This document shows positions 9,109-19,053 of a stretch of DNA of 64,000 bases, piece after piece (position 1 is the first letter of the stretch; each line of letters starts with the position of its first letter). Source of the DNA: Rhodospirillaceae bacterium (lineage in GTDB: Bacteria > Pseudomonadota > Alphaproteobacteria > UBA8366 > Aestuariispiraceae). Made by a program: the position numbers and the translations under genes. Under the pieces are notes generated by a model. It did not search any database and was not told the origin of the DNA. It was given only the letters and a program-made list of their open reading frames with translations. The stretch lies in assembly GCA_002709955.1 (NCBI GenBank), contig PAQY01000002.1:170448-234447 (forward strand), in the 5' to 3' direction.

Positions 9109-10302
9109 ATGAAAAAACTTTTGCTTGCGACCAGCGTCCTGGCACTGAGCGCGACCGGTCTTGCCGGCTCGGCCCAGGCCGAAGTGAAACTTGGGGTAAT
9201 TTTGGGCTTCACCGGTCCGATTGAATCGATCACGCCAACCATGGCTGCGGCTGCAGAAATGGCGATGAGCGAAGTCAGCGACAGCGGCAAGCTGTTGGGT
9301 GGCGAAACGGTGACCTCTGTGCGCGCGGACTCCACCTGCATCGATTCTGCTGCGGCGACTGCGGCGGCTGAACGTCTTGTGACATCAGACAATGTGGCCG
9401 CGATTGTTGGTGCGGATTGCTCTGGCGTGACCGGCGCGATTGCAAACAACGTTGCCGTGCCAAAGGGTGTGGTAATGATTTCCCCATCCGCAACGTCGCC
9501 TGCTTTGACGACGATTGAAGACAATGGTTACTTTTTCCGTACCGCGCCATCCGATGCCCGTCAGGGTCAGGTATTGGCCGATATGATGAAAGACCAGGGC
9601 ATCACAGAAATCGCCGTTACCTATACCAACAATGACTATGGTAAGGGGCTGGCAGATTCTTTCCAGGCTGCGTTTGAAGCAGCCGGTGGCAAGGTTTCCA
9701 TCTCTGTCCCGCATGAAGATGGCAAGGGCGATTATTCAGCTGAAGTTGCCACATTGGCCGCAACCGGATCCAAGGAACTGGCCGTGTTCGGCTATGTCGA
9801 CCAGGGGGGGCGCGGTATTATCCAAAGCGCATTGGATACCGGTGCCTTTGACAAATTCGTTCTGTGCGATGGCATGATTGGTGACAGCCTGCTGGAAGCA
9901 TTCGGGGATTCCCTGAACGGCACCATCGGGACCTTGCCAGGGAATGATGGCGAAGGCGCGACGAAGTTCCTGGAATTGGCAAAAGCCAAAGGCATTGATG
10001 GCAGCGGCGCATTCGCACCGGAAAGCTACGATGCTGCAGCATTGCTGATGTTGGCCATGGAAGCAGCAGGGTCAACCGACCGCGCTGCGATCCAGGCAAA
10101 GGTACTGGATGTTGCCAATGGTCCGGGGGAACCCATTCTGCCGGGTGAATTGGGCAAGGCCCTTGAAATCATCGCCAAGGGTGGGGATGTCGACTATGTC
10201 GGTGCCACCGGCGTTGAACTGATCGGCCCTGGTGAAGCGGCTGGTTCCTATAAGGAATTGCTGGTCGATGGCGGTAAGTTCACCACCGTTCAGATTCGCT
10301 AA
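9109..10302 (+). CDS. livJ: Periplasmic substrate-binding protein of the Liv-type ABC importer
   Basis: This is a Leu/Ile/Val-binding-protein family receptor (Peripla_BP_6). A Sec signal peptide, MKKLLLATSVLALSATG, ends in AQA with cleavage before EVKLG (residue 25). The mature protein shows VKLGVILGFTGPIESI, GADCSGVTGAIANN and SPSATSPALT, typical ligand-pocket loops. I chose the ATG at 9109; one at 9094 would put charged residues in front of the signal peptide. The gap of 91 bases after livM is the largest in the operon, as is common before the abundant binding protein. A strong terminator follows. Confidence 0.92.
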   Translation: MKKLLLATSVLALSATGLAGSAQAEVKLGVILGFTGPIESITPTMAAAAEMAMSEVSDSGKLLGGETVTSVRADSTCIDSAAATAAAERLVTSDNVAAIVGADCSGVTGAIANNVAVPKGVVMISPSATSPALTTIEDNGYFFRTAPSDARQGQVLADMMKDQGITEIAVTYTNNDYGKGLADSFQAAFEAAGGKVSISVPHEDGKGDYSAEVATLAATGSKELAVFGYVDQGGRGIIQSALDTGAFDKFVLCDGMIGDSLLEAFGDSLNGTIGTLPGNDGEGATKFLELAKAKGIDGSGAFAPESYDAAALLMLAMEAAGSTDRAAIQAKVLDVANGPGEPILPGELGKALEIIAKGGDVDYVGATGVELIGPGEAAGSYKELLVDGGKFTTVQIR

Positions 10303-10335
10303 GGTATCAGTCAGTCTATACGCCTGAATATTGGA

Positions 10336-10376
10336 GGGCCCGATGTGCAAACCGCATATCGGGCCCTTTCATTTTT
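10336..10376 (+). terminator. Rho-independent terminator of the liv operon
   Basis: GGGCCCGAT (10336-10344) pairs with ATCGGGCCC (10358-10366). The stem continues inward with GTGC/GCAT around a 5-nt loop, and TTTCATTTTT follows. It lies 33 bases after the binding-protein stop. Confidence 0.87.
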
Positions 10377-10455
10377 GGGGTAATCAGTTGTATTCTCACG
10401 AAAAGAACTCATATGCCCCATTGGTTAGAACTTGTAATAAAGGTGTTGGTGTTCC

Positions 10456-11271
10456 GTGACAGCTTGGTCGATAGAGTCAATTAATTGGTCCCGGTTTGAT
10501 AAGAACCTGGTGGATCCTGTCTTGGTCCGTCTCGTCAAGGCTGCGGCTTTGGTGGAGTATAATGGCGCGACCTATACGGATTACCTGTGCAATGTGTTTG
10601 CGGGGGATGCGGATTTTCAAGCCAAGGCGAAAGTGTGGGGCCGGGAAGAGGTCCAGCATGGCCAGGCACTGGCAGAATGGGCCAAGCTGGCGGATCCGGA
10701 CTTTGATTTTCAGCATGCCTTTGACCGTTTTACATCAGGCTATTCCGTCCCTGTGGATGTTGAAGCCTCTGTGCGCGGCAGCCGATCCGGGGAGTTGATT
10801 GCCCGGTGTATGGTCGAAACGGGCACGTCCTCGTTCTATACCGCGATGAGCAAGGCCAGTAAGGAACCCGTCCTGGCAGAAATAGCCCATCTGATCGCGG
10901 CGGATGAATTCAGACATTACAAATTGTTTTACGATACGCTGAAATCTTACTTGCTGAAGGAACAGATCGGGCGTCTGGGCCGCGCAAAGGCTGCGGTCAG
11001 TCGCATTCGGGAATTGGCGGATGATGAATTGGCCTATGCCTATTATGCCTCGAACGTTCCGGAATCCGTTCCCTATGACAGAACCGCGTGCAGTAATGCT
11101 TATTTGGGGCGAATTTATCCGCATTATGATCCCGAAATCATTCGTCGCAGCAATGCGATGATATTAAAGGCGGTTGGCCTGACACCCCATGGGCGATTGA
11201 ACTCTATGCTGACCGCTGGCGCGTATCGTTTCGTCAGCTATCGCGCACATCAGCTGGCCGAAGCCGCCTGA
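10456..11271 (+). CDS. Ferritin-like diiron protein (acyl-ACP desaturase/ferritin-like superfamily)
   Basis: The 271-residue protein is predicted to be helical with a complete carboxylate-bridged diiron motif: E34, E65-x-x-H68, E121 and E151-x-x-H154, in the contexts REEVQHGQ and DEFRHYKLF. This spacing matches the class that includes acyl-ACP desaturases and rubrerythrin-like oxidases. It has no signal peptide, so it is probably cytoplasmic. It may be an oxygenase, desaturase or peroxide/iron-handling protein; the substrate is unknown. The start is a GTG at 10456. It stands alone after the liv terminator and about 100 bases ahead of tamA. Confidence 0.72.
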   Translation: MTAWSIESINWSRFDKNLVDPVLVRLVKAAALVEYNGATYTDYLCNVFAGDADFQAKAKVWGREEVQHGQALAEWAKLADPDFDFQHAFDRFTSGYSVPVDVEASVRGSRSGELIARCMVETGTSSFYTAMSKASKEPVLAEIAHLIAADEFRHYKLFYDTLKSYLLKEQIGRLGRAKAAVSRIRELADDELAYAYYASNVPESVPYDRTACSNAYLGRIYPHYDPEIIRRSNAMILKAVGLTPHGRLNSMLTAGAYRFVSYRAHQLAEAA

Positions 11272-11368
11272 GGGCATATGTCCCTTAAGGCGAAGGGGCT
11301 GGTTATCCCCCCTCGTTAGCGATAGGGATAGGCTGGCATGGCTTAATGACCAGTATTTTGAGGCATAT

Positions 11369-13237
11369 GTGACGCGGTACTTATCGATTGGTCGCGCGAA
11401 AAGCGTGATATTTGGCGTTTTCATTGTGCTGGCTGGTGTCTGCGCCAGCGTGCAGATTTCCCATGCCCAATCCTTTTTGCTGACCGATAATGCTTACGAT
11501 ATATCCTTCACGGGCCTTGCCGACGATCAGGATGCTATTGAAGACGCGATGCGCGCCAGCAGCCTGCTGGTTCAATTGCAGGAAGAGAAGCCGCGCAGCC
11601 TGGCTGGTTTGCGCCGCCGGGCAGAGCGGGATATCGACGTCTTTGAAAAAGTACTTCGATCCTATGGTTTCTATGACGGTACTGTCCGGTTTGAGGTCAT
11701 TGAGGCTGAGGAAAGCGACGAGACGCCCGATGTCGTGTTCACCATAGAACCCGGCACCGTCTATCTGCTGGAAACCATTACAGTTCAGGATGCAGGCACC
11801 AGCGTGGCAAAGGAGGCCGATGATGCGCTGTTGACTGTTATGGACCTGCATCTGGGTCAGAATGCGACAGCGGAAGCTATTATTGGCGCGGAAGATCGTC
11901 TGGTGCGCCATTACCGGACGACGGGATATCCAACAGCCAGCGCAGGCACACGGCGCACCACGATCAATCGTGAAACGTATACCATGACGGTACAGTTCGG
12001 AATGCAGCCCGGCCCGAAGGCTACCTTTGGCGAGATGAAAATTGAGGGTCTGGTCGACGTTGAAGAGGACTTCATTCGCCGCAGCATCACATGGCAGCCA
12101 GGCGCGCTGTATGACGTACGCGAATTGGAAGAAACACAGCGCAATCTGTCCCGGACGGGTCTGTTCAACACGATCACCCTAAACCCGCTGCCAGTTTCTG
12201 ATGGTGGTGCTGGCGGCGATTCGGTTCCCGTCGATATTCAACTGACAGCGCAGGAGCGGGACCATCGCTCCATCGGTTTTGGGACCAGTTATTCCACAAG
12301 TATCGGGCCGGGGATCAGCGCCTTCTGGGAACATCGCAATCTGTTTTCAAATGGGGAGCGTTTTCGGGTGACAGCCTCCGCCTCGCCTATCGAACGGGGC
12401 GTGGACAGCACATTCCGAAAGCCCATGTACAAGCGCGTTGATCAGGCCCTGGTCGCCGAAGCGGAGCTAAAAGACATCACAAGCGATGCCTATGATGAAC
12501 TTCGGTCTTCCAGTTTTGTTGGTTTGGAACGTCGCTTGTCCCCAACCTGGACCGCGACCGTGGGGCCCACCCTGGATATCATCCAACAGACGGATGAGGG
12601 GGTGTCTGACAGCGACCAGAACGAGCATTTCACCCTTTTGGGGATGCGCGGAAACTTGCGGCGCGACAGTACGGATGATCCCTTGAACCCCAGCCAGGGC
12701 AACCGTCTGGATCTGGGATTGTCCCCCTATACGGATCTGGGAAACAGCACGAATTTCGTCAGTTCCACGATTACAGCATCGCAATATTTGAAAATCGATA
12801 ACAGCGGGGACTTCATTCTCGCCGGTCGTGTGCGATTGGGGTCGATTTTTGGCGCAGACCGGCAAAGTATTCCCGCCGGCAAACGTCTATATGCCGGTGG
12901 TGGCGGCTCTGTGCGGGGCTTTGGCTATCAAATGCTGGGTCCGGTGGATGCGGAACTGGATCCAATCGGGGGCCGATCGGTTGTTGAATTTGGCATTGAA
13001 CTGCGCACCCGTTTGACGGAAACCATTGGTCTGGTTCCGTTTATCGAGGCCGGGAATGTTTATGAATCCACCCTGCCGGACCTGTCCGCAAATGAAATCC
13101 GGTGGAGCGGGGGGCTGGGCCTTCGATATTTCACAGCAATTGGCCCGGTTCGCCTTGATATCGCCACACCGTTCCGCAAACGTGCAAATGTGGACGATTC
13201 CTATCAGATTTATGTGAGTTTAGGACAAGCCTTCTGA
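11369..13237 (+). CDS. tamA: Outer-membrane autotransporter assembly protein TamA
   Basis: TamA is an Omp85-family outer-membrane protein that works with TamB in inserting or supplying outer-membrane components. The 622-residue protein has a signal peptide (cleavage after SHA, about residue 33) and POTRA repeats up to about residue 290. A C-terminal 16-strand barrel follows, with the Omp85 loop motif VRGFGYQ and a terminal phenylalanine (LGQAF). The start is a GTG at 11369 with a GAGG 5 bases ahead. tamB begins directly after the stop codon with no spacer, the standard pairing. Confidence 0.93.
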   Translation: MTRYLSIGRAKSVIFGVFIVLAGVCASVQISHAQSFLLTDNAYDISFTGLADDQDAIEDAMRASSLLVQLQEEKPRSLAGLRRRAERDIDVFEKVLRSYGFYDGTVRFEVIEAEESDETPDVVFTIEPGTVYLLETITVQDAGTSVAKEADDALLTVMDLHLGQNATAEAIIGAEDRLVRHYRTTGYPTASAGTRRTTINRETYTMTVQFGMQPGPKATFGEMKIEGLVDVEEDFIRRSITWQPGALYDVRELEETQRNLSRTGLFNTITLNPLPVSDGGAGGDSVPVDIQLTAQERDHRSIGFGTSYSTSIGPGISAFWEHRNLFSNGERFRVTASASPIERGVDSTFRKPMYKRVDQALVAEAELKDITSDAYDELRSSSFVGLERRLSPTWTATVGPTLDIIQQTDEGVSDSDQNEHFTLLGMRGNLRRDSTDDPLNPSQGNRLDLGLSPYTDLGNSTNFVSSTITASQYLKIDNSGDFILAGRVRLGSIFGADRQSIPAGKRLYAGGGGSVRGFGYQMLGPVDAELDPIGGRSVVEFGIELRTRLTETIGLVPFIEAGNVYESTLPDLSANEIRWSGGLGLRYFTAIGPVRLDIATPFRKRANVDDSYQIYVSLGQAF

Positions 13238-16200
13238 ATGCAGACTGATACGCAAGAGCCAGACTCCCAAGGCCTTCGACCGAAACGACGTTTCCTGAAA
13301 TCAGTAATGGGCGTGTTTGCGGGGGCTTTGGTGTGCCTGGGCGCTGCGGGTGCCTGGCTGACGGCAACAGAGTCTGGCCTTAAGACATTGGTCAACTGGG
13401 GGCAGGCACCCCTTGCCGCCGCATTGGGCGGGTCTATACAGATTTCAGGTGTTTCGGGTTCTCTATGGAATGAACTGACGGTCCAGTCCTTTGATCTTAC
13501 CATGCCGGAGTCAGGCGTGGCTGTATCTGCCAAGGCGTTTCGCCTGCACTGGCACCCGACCCATTTGTTTGGTGGCACCGTTCGGATTGATGAAGTGGGG
13601 GCATCGGATGTCACCATTGCCCTGTCACCCGCGACAGCGCCTGAACCAGTCGAAGAAGAGACGGCCCCCTTTGCGATTCCAAAGCTGCCGGTTCAATTGG
13701 ACATCAGAAGAATTGATTTTCCAATTGTTTCCCTCTCTCTGGATGACAAGACAACGTATCAGGCCAGCCTGAACAGCGCGCTGGAAAGTCAGCAGGATGG
13801 GACGCTGCATGCGGATTTGAAGGTTGCGACCCAGAAAGACGGCGTGCCTGCGGATAATCTGACCGGCACCGCACAGATTGGGACCGGATCAGATGCGCCA
13901 TTCACGATATCCCTGACCGGCACATTGCCACCGGATGGCCTGGTCTGGAACCTGTCAGGACTGGACCCCGCCATGCGGCGACACACGGATATTGCCCTGG
14001 ATATTTCGGGCACGGTTGGGGATATGTCCGGAACCGTGTCGGTGGTGGCCCAGAATATGGCATCGCTGGATGCAAAAATTACGGGTGACCTGGCATCTGA
14101 CGCCAAACAGATTGGCCTTCAGGGTGTATTAGACGTGATGTCAGGTGATGCGTTTGGGTTGCCTGTGGCTTTAAACGGTCCCAAGGATTTAAGTTTCGAG
14201 CTACAATTGGACCCGGATCAGACGCTCACGGTACCGAATTTTCAGGTAAGTCAGAAAGACCTGTTAGATGCGGAAGGTAGTGGCTCCCTTTCTTTGCAGA
14301 CCGATGCCATTGATGCTTCCGTCGTGCTGTCCCTGTCGCCACAGATCGCATCGATCCTGGATCCTGACCTGTCCTATCAATCCGCAGAGGTTGCTGCACA
14401 GGTTTCTGGGACACTGGCAGAGCCGTCCCTGACAGGGCAGGTAACCGCCCAGGGGCTTTCCGGTTATGACATCACGATGGGCGATCTTGTCGCAAATCTG
14501 TCGGTGCGCGGGGACGAAGATGGATCCCTGCACTATGAAACGGATATTACAGGCACGGGGGTCACTTGGCCCAGCCCCGACATTCAGGCCTTGGCAGGGT
14601 CGGACCTTACACTGCGATCATCCGGCAGTATTGCCCAGGATTTTCAATCAATAGGGCCGTTCCAACTGACCATTGATCCCCTGGACGTGGCAGCATCGGG
14701 CGCGTTGACCCTGGCATCGGATGGGGCGGTAGCGGGGCAGAACCTGCGCATCCAGCTAGGGAACCTTGAGAAGATATCGGGCCTTGCCGGGATTGACTTG
14801 AAAGGTGCAGCGCAGGTTGATCTGACCGGCTTGGGCGTCACCTCCGATGGCGGGGTTTCGACACAGGTTAATATTGCGTTGCAGGATCTGTTCGTTCTAG
14901 ATCCAGAAACAACGGATCGTATCGGCCCGACGGCCACACTGGCTGCATCCATCAGCCGCACAACAGACGGCGCGATGACCATCGACTTGGAGTCCCTTCA
15001 GGCGCGACCGGGTGCTATTTCAGGAAAAATCGCCCTGTCGTCAGATCTGGAAACGGTGCAGGGAACAGTGACAGGGGCGATATCCAAAAAGGTTATCCCA
15101 CCCGTCCCTGATCTTACTTTTCAATCCGATACCGTGCCCTTTACGCTGGATGTGATGGGGCCTTTGACCGCGCCACAGGCAACCCTGAAAACCGATCCTA
15201 TTGATCTGAAATATCAGGCTTATGGAATCGTGAAATCACAAGTTTCAGCGGCCCTTACCTGGCGTGAGGCGATTCCTGTTGTCGATATTGATACCAAGGC
15301 AATGGTGAATGGAGAACCCGTCACCGCAGGCCTGCAATTGATCGCGGAACAGTCACAGCTGTTGCTGAACAATATTGCGTTTAGCGGGCTGGACGCCGCG
15401 GTGACCGGCGATGTCACGCTGCCTGATTATGCCCTGCCCGCAACAGGTGACGTGACTGTCACGGCCAAATCTATTCGACGGGCGACTGGTTTTGCAGGGT
15501 TTGCCGGGTTGGATGGTGCGCTGTCTGCCACACTGACTCTTTCTGCCGGGAAAAATAATCCAACGGCTCAAGCAGCCCGGGTCAAGGCATCATTGGATCG
15601 ATTTGCGGGGGACGATGACAGCATCGCTGCTGGCATTTCTGCCCGGTCGTTTAAACTGGATGGCAGCGTTGACGATGCATTGGACCTGTCCGGCCTGCGC
15701 GCGACTGTGACGGGACAGCGTATCACGGCTGCGACGATCAGCCTGGATCAAGCGGATGCGACCTTCTCAGGAAGGATAGAGGCGGGAGACATAACCCTAT
15801 CCCTTGCAGGCAAAGACGCATCGGACCCCAATCGTTCGCAACCGATTTCGCTGAAAGCACAGGCTGGCTTCGCGGCACAGGGCGAAACGACGGTGGTTAC
15901 TCTGGCGACCCTATCCGGGGCTTATGGGCGTATTCCGTTAGCTCTGGTAAAACCCGGTCGGATTGTGCTGGACCCCGCTGGTCTGAAAGATGTCAGCGCC
16001 TCTCTCGCCCTGGCGGACGGGCAAGCGGATGTTGCCTATACGCGCAGCGCGACCGATGCCGCCACGGCGACAGTCCAGATATCAAAACTGCCCATTGCCC
16101 CGTTTCTGGCCTTGCAGGGCATGTCGGATGTGTCGGGAAACCTGGATGTGACCCTGAAGGCGCAAGAGGTTGCGGGGGCGGTATCGGGCACCGGGACAAT

Positions 16201-17665
16201 AGATGTGTCAGATGTCAAACTGACGGGCCTGGAACAGGCAAAGGGGTTGGCAACACAAGTCAGATTGACCCTGAAATCCGGACGCCTTTCTGCCACAATG
16301 AAGGGTCAGGGACCAGGATTGGAAAAGGCAGATATATCGGGCGAGGTTCCGATTGTTGTGTCTTTGGCACAACCAGGTTTCGCGCTGGAGACGGGGGCAC
16401 CGCTAACCGCGCAGGCAGACATCCTGGCAGATTTGGGTAAGGTCTGGGCACTGGTACCACTGCCGGAACATGCTGTGACAGGCGAATTAGGGGTAAACGC
16501 CCAGATTGCTGGCACCCTGGACGCGCCGCGCATCACAGGAACAGCCGATCTGGCAGATGTTGCTTATGAAAATATCGAATTGGGCACTATCGTTCGGCAT
16601 GTGACAGGCACGGTTCGCTTTGAGGATCGCCAGATCGTTGTCGAGTCTTTGACAGGGGAAGACCCTGCCGGCTCTGAATTCGCTGTTGCGGGACAGGGGG
16701 AATTGGCCGCCGATGCGACACGCCTGTCTGCGACAGTTAAGGCGCAGAACTTTCAGGTCATTCAGAACGATTCAATGAAAGTTTGGACTGATATTGATCT
16801 GGCGATAAAACTGGCGGATCCAGACTCCTTGATTTCCGGCACGGTCACGGTTCGCAAGGGGGAAATAAATCTGGCCGCCGCCCTGCCGCCCAGCATACCC
16901 ACCCTGGATGTGCAGGAGGATGGGCGCGTCACATCAACCGACACGAATGGCACTGCGGGACCGGCGATTGGCCTGGATATTCAGATTAATCTACCCGGTC
17001 AGGTCTTTGTGCGCGGTCGTGGTCTGGATTCTGAATGGCAGGGAAATTTGACGGTTAAGGGCACAACCGCCGTTCCCAGGATATCCGGATTGTTGACCGC
17101 AAGGCGCGGCAAGTTTGACATAATCGGCAAAAGCTTTGCCCTTCAAAACTCCACCATTCGTTTTCTGGCAGGGGATCGCATTGACCCAGTTTTAGGCATA
17201 CGCGGGGTCTATCAGGCCGACGACCTGACCGTGATCGCCCGGCTGGCGGGACCCGCCAGCAAGCCAGAGGTCATTCTGGAATCCCAACCCTCGCTGCCCG
17301 AGGATGAAATTCTAAGCCGCGTTCTTTTTGGCAAATCCAAAGGACGGCTGAGTGCCGCAGAGGCAGTACAGCTGGCCGCCTCTGTCTCTGAACTTTCGGG
17401 GGGCGGGTCCGGCCTGGATATTCTAGGCAGCCTGCGCCGGTTTGCCGGGGTTGATGTGCTGGAAGTAGGGGCCGGAGACGGCGGCGCGCAGGTGAAGGCC
17501 GGGAAATACATTGCCGATGGAGTCTATGTCGGGGCCAAGCAAGGGTCCGCCCCAGGCTCCAGCAGTGTGGAGGTTGAGGTCGAGGTGACCCCCAATATCT
17601 CCGTGAATACTGAAAGCGGCCAAACCGACAGCAGCGTTGGTGTGCAATTCAAATGGGATTATTAA
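13238..17665 (+). CDS. tamB: Translocation and assembly module protein TamB
   Basis: This very large protein of 1,475 residues is anchored by an N-terminal membrane segment (about residues 24-44, VMGVFAGALVCLGAAGAWL). A long periplasmic stretch of repeated beta-rich units follows, and the C-terminal DUF490/TamB domain has LTARRGKFDIIGKSF and LPEDEILSRVLFGKS. Proteins of this AsmA-like, VPS13-like bridge type span the periplasm and are thought to move phospholipids or help outer-membrane protein assembly. The last residues (VGVQFKWDY) form the TamA-contacting strand. It is directly adjacent to tamA. Confidence 0.94.
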   Translation: MQTDTQEPDSQGLRPKRRFLKSVMGVFAGALVCLGAAGAWLTATESGLKTLVNWGQAPLAAALGGSIQISGVSGSLWNELTVQSFDLTMPESGVAVSAKAFRLHWHPTHLFGGTVRIDEVGASDVTIALSPATAPEPVEEETAPFAIPKLPVQLDIRRIDFPIVSLSLDDKTTYQASLNSALESQQDGTLHADLKVATQKDGVPADNLTGTAQIGTGSDAPFTISLTGTLPPDGLVWNLSGLDPAMRRHTDIALDISGTVGDMSGTVSVVAQNMASLDAKITGDLASDAKQIGLQGVLDVMSGDAFGLPVALNGPKDLSFELQLDPDQTLTVPNFQVSQKDLLDAEGSGSLSLQTDAIDASVVLSLSPQIASILDPDLSYQSAEVAAQVSGTLAEPSLTGQVTAQGLSGYDITMGDLVANLSVRGDEDGSLHYETDITGTGVTWPSPDIQALAGSDLTLRSSGSIAQDFQSIGPFQLTIDPLDVAASGALTLASDGAVAGQNLRIQLGNLEKISGLAGIDLKGAAQVDLTGLGVTSDGGVSTQVNIALQDLFVLDPETTDRIGPTATLAASISRTTDGAMTIDLESLQARPGAISGKIALSSDLETVQGTVTGAISKKVIPPVPDLTFQSDTVPFTLDVMGPLTAPQATLKTDPIDLKYQAYGIVKSQVSAALTWREAIPVVDIDTKAMVNGEPVTAGLQLIAEQSQLLLNNIAFSGLDAAVTGDVTLPDYALPATGDVTVTAKSIRRATGFAGFAGLDGALSATLTLSAGKNNPTAQAARVKASLDRFAGDDDSIAAGISARSFKLDGSVDDALDLSGLRATVTGQRITAATISLDQADATFSGRIEAGDITLSLAGKDASDPNRSQPISLKAQAGFAAQGETTVVTLATLSGAYGRIPLALVKPGRIVLDPAGLKDVSASLALADGQADVAYTRSATDAATATVQISKLPIAPFLALQGMSDVSGNLDVTLKAQEVAGAVSGTGTIDVSDVKLTGLEQAKGLATQVRLTLKSGRLSATMKGQGPGLEKADISGEVPIVVSLAQPGFALETGAPLTAQADILADLGKVWALVPLPEHAVTGELGVNAQIAGTLDAPRITGTADLADVAYENIELGTIVRHVTGTVRFEDRQIVVESLTGEDPAGSEFAVAGQGELAADATRLSATVKAQNFQVIQNDSMKVWTDIDLAIKLADPDSLISGTVTVRKGEINLAAALPPSIPTLDVQEDGRVTSTDTNGTAGPAIGLDIQINLPGQVFVRGRGLDSEWQGNLTVKGTTAVPRISGLLTARRGKFDIIGKSFALQNSTIRFLAGDRIDPVLGIRGVYQADDLTVIARLAGPASKPEVILESQPSLPEDEILSRVLFGKSKGRLSAAEAVQLAASVSELSGGGSGLDILGSLRRFAGVDVLEVGAGDGGAQVKAGKYIADGVYVGAKQGSAPGSSSVEVEVEVTPNISVNTESGQTDSSVGVQFKWDY

Positions 17666-17674
17666 TCCGCGCTG

Positions 17675-18124
17675 TTACAGTACCATGCGATAGCGTACAT
17701 GGCCGTCTTCGCCGCCCGTCAGTTTATCATACAGCGCGCGGGCGGTCGTATTGCCCACATTGGTGTTCCAGTACAGACGCTCGCATCCGGCTGATTTCGC
17801 AGCCTCTTTTACGGCCATGATCAAGGCACGCCCGACGCCCTTTCCCCGCGCAGAGTCCAGCACAAACAAATCTTCCAGATAACAATCCCCGACATCGATC
17901 CAGGTGCTGGGATGCCTCAGATATGTCACAATGCCAAGCGGCGTGCCGTCGGACTGGCGGGCGATAAAACTGTTAATGGTGTGATTGGTGTCCAGGATAC
18001 GCCGCCAGGTCAATTCGGTCTGAGAGTCCGAAACGGCCGCTTTATAGAAATCACAATAGCCCTGCCAAAGGGTGTTCCAGTCTGTCCAATCGGACTGTTG
18101 AACCGGGTGAACATTAATCGTCAT
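17675..18124 (-). CDS. GNAT-family N-acetyltransferase
   Basis: This 149-residue GNAT enzyme transfers an acetyl group from acetyl-CoA to an amine. The acetyl-CoA loop is visible as LDSARGKGVGRALI, and motif B as RLYWNTNVGNTTARALYDK. I chose the ATG at 18124 because GGAGG stands 6 bases upstream of it. This start overlaps the aminotransferase gene end by 11 bases, so the two are probably co-transcribed and coupled. The substrate is unknown. It converges on tamB with only 9 bases between the stop codons. Confidence 0.85.
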   Translation of the reverse strand: MTINVHPVQQSDWTDWNTLWQGYCDFYKAAVSDSQTELTWRRILDTNHTINSFIARQSDGTPLGIVTYLRHPSTWIDVGDCYLEDLFVLDSARGKGVGRALIMAVKEAAKSAGCERLYWNTNVGNTTARALYDKLTGGEDGHVRYRMVL

Positions 18125-19028
18125 ACGGAACCTCCAGCCGCAGGTCCGGGCGGGCATGCCAGTCCCAAAACAGGCTTTTGATCTGTAAGGTTACGGGACC
18201 CGGCGCGTCATTGCCATAAATCCGGTCGTCCAATCGACGGATGGGCATAATCCCACCGGCCGTTGTGCAGGCAAAGGCTTCATCGGCTTGCTTGAATTCT
18301 TCGATGGAGATGGGCCTGATTTCACTAGGAAGATTCAGGGCCTCGCACAGTTCCAATACCGTCCTGCGGGTTATCCCCTCCAACGCACCGCGATTGGGGG
18401 TGATAACAGTGTCATTGACTATCGCAAAGACATTAAACCCTGGTCCTTCGCAGATATAGCCATCAGCATCGGCCAGCAGGGCATTGTCCGCACCGGCATC
18501 TTCAGCCTCAAACAAGCCATAGGTCATGTCGCCCCAATGGTAGTTCTTCACCGTCGGATCAACGGATTCCGGCGGAATGCGAATGGATTTAGGGATGATC
18601 AGATGGGCGCCGCGATTGATTACATCTTCCGGGAAGACCCAGACCCATGGCCTGGCATAGGCTATGAATTTATTTTCGCACGCGCTGGGCAGGCGAGTCG
18701 GGCGCACGGGCGTGCCGCGCAGGCAGACCATCGCAACATAGGATTTCCGCAGGCCGGATCTCCGAACACACTCAATCAGGATCTGGCGCATGTCATCGCG
18801 TGATTGTGGCACCGACATACGCAACGCCTTCATGGAGGCGGCGAAACGATCCAGGTGATCTTCCAACCGAAAGAACGCCCCATCCCAGACGGAAACCACA
18901 TCATAGGTCGCATCAGACCGGACCAACCCCCAATCCCCGACACCGATTTTGGCCTCACTGAGGGGAATGAAATCCCCCTCCATCCAGGCAATACCGTCTG
19001 CGGGATTAGGGAGCTGTTTTTCCGTCAT
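18114..19028 (-). CDS. Class IV aminotransferase (D-amino-acid/branched-chain transaminase-like)
   Basis: This is a fold type IV PLP enzyme of 304 residues. The PLP lysine is K161 in DPTVKNYHWGD, and the phosphate-binding region includes ICEGPGFNVFAIVND and GALEGITRRTVLELC. The class transfers amino groups between 2-oxo acids and D-alanine or branched-chain amino acids. The sequence looks closer to D-amino-acid transaminase-like members than to IlvE, but I cannot assign the substrate. A GNAT gene overlaps its 3' end. Confidence 0.85.
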   Translation of the reverse strand: MTEKQLPNPADGIAWMEGDFIPLSEAKIGVGDWGLVRSDATYDVVSVWDGAFFRLEDHLDRFAASMKALRMSVPQSRDDMRQILIECVRRSGLRKSYVAMVCLRGTPVRPTRLPSACENKFIAYARPWVWVFPEDVINRGAHLIIPKSIRIPPESVDPTVKNYHWGDMTYGLFEAEDAGADNALLADADGYICEGPGFNVFAIVNDTVITPNRGALEGITRRTVLELCEALNLPSEIRPISIEEFKQADEAFACTTAGGIMPIRRLDDRIYGNDAPGPVTLQIKSLFWDWHARPDLRLEVPYDD

Positions 19029-19053
19029 AATGATATCTTATGGTTGAATAAAT

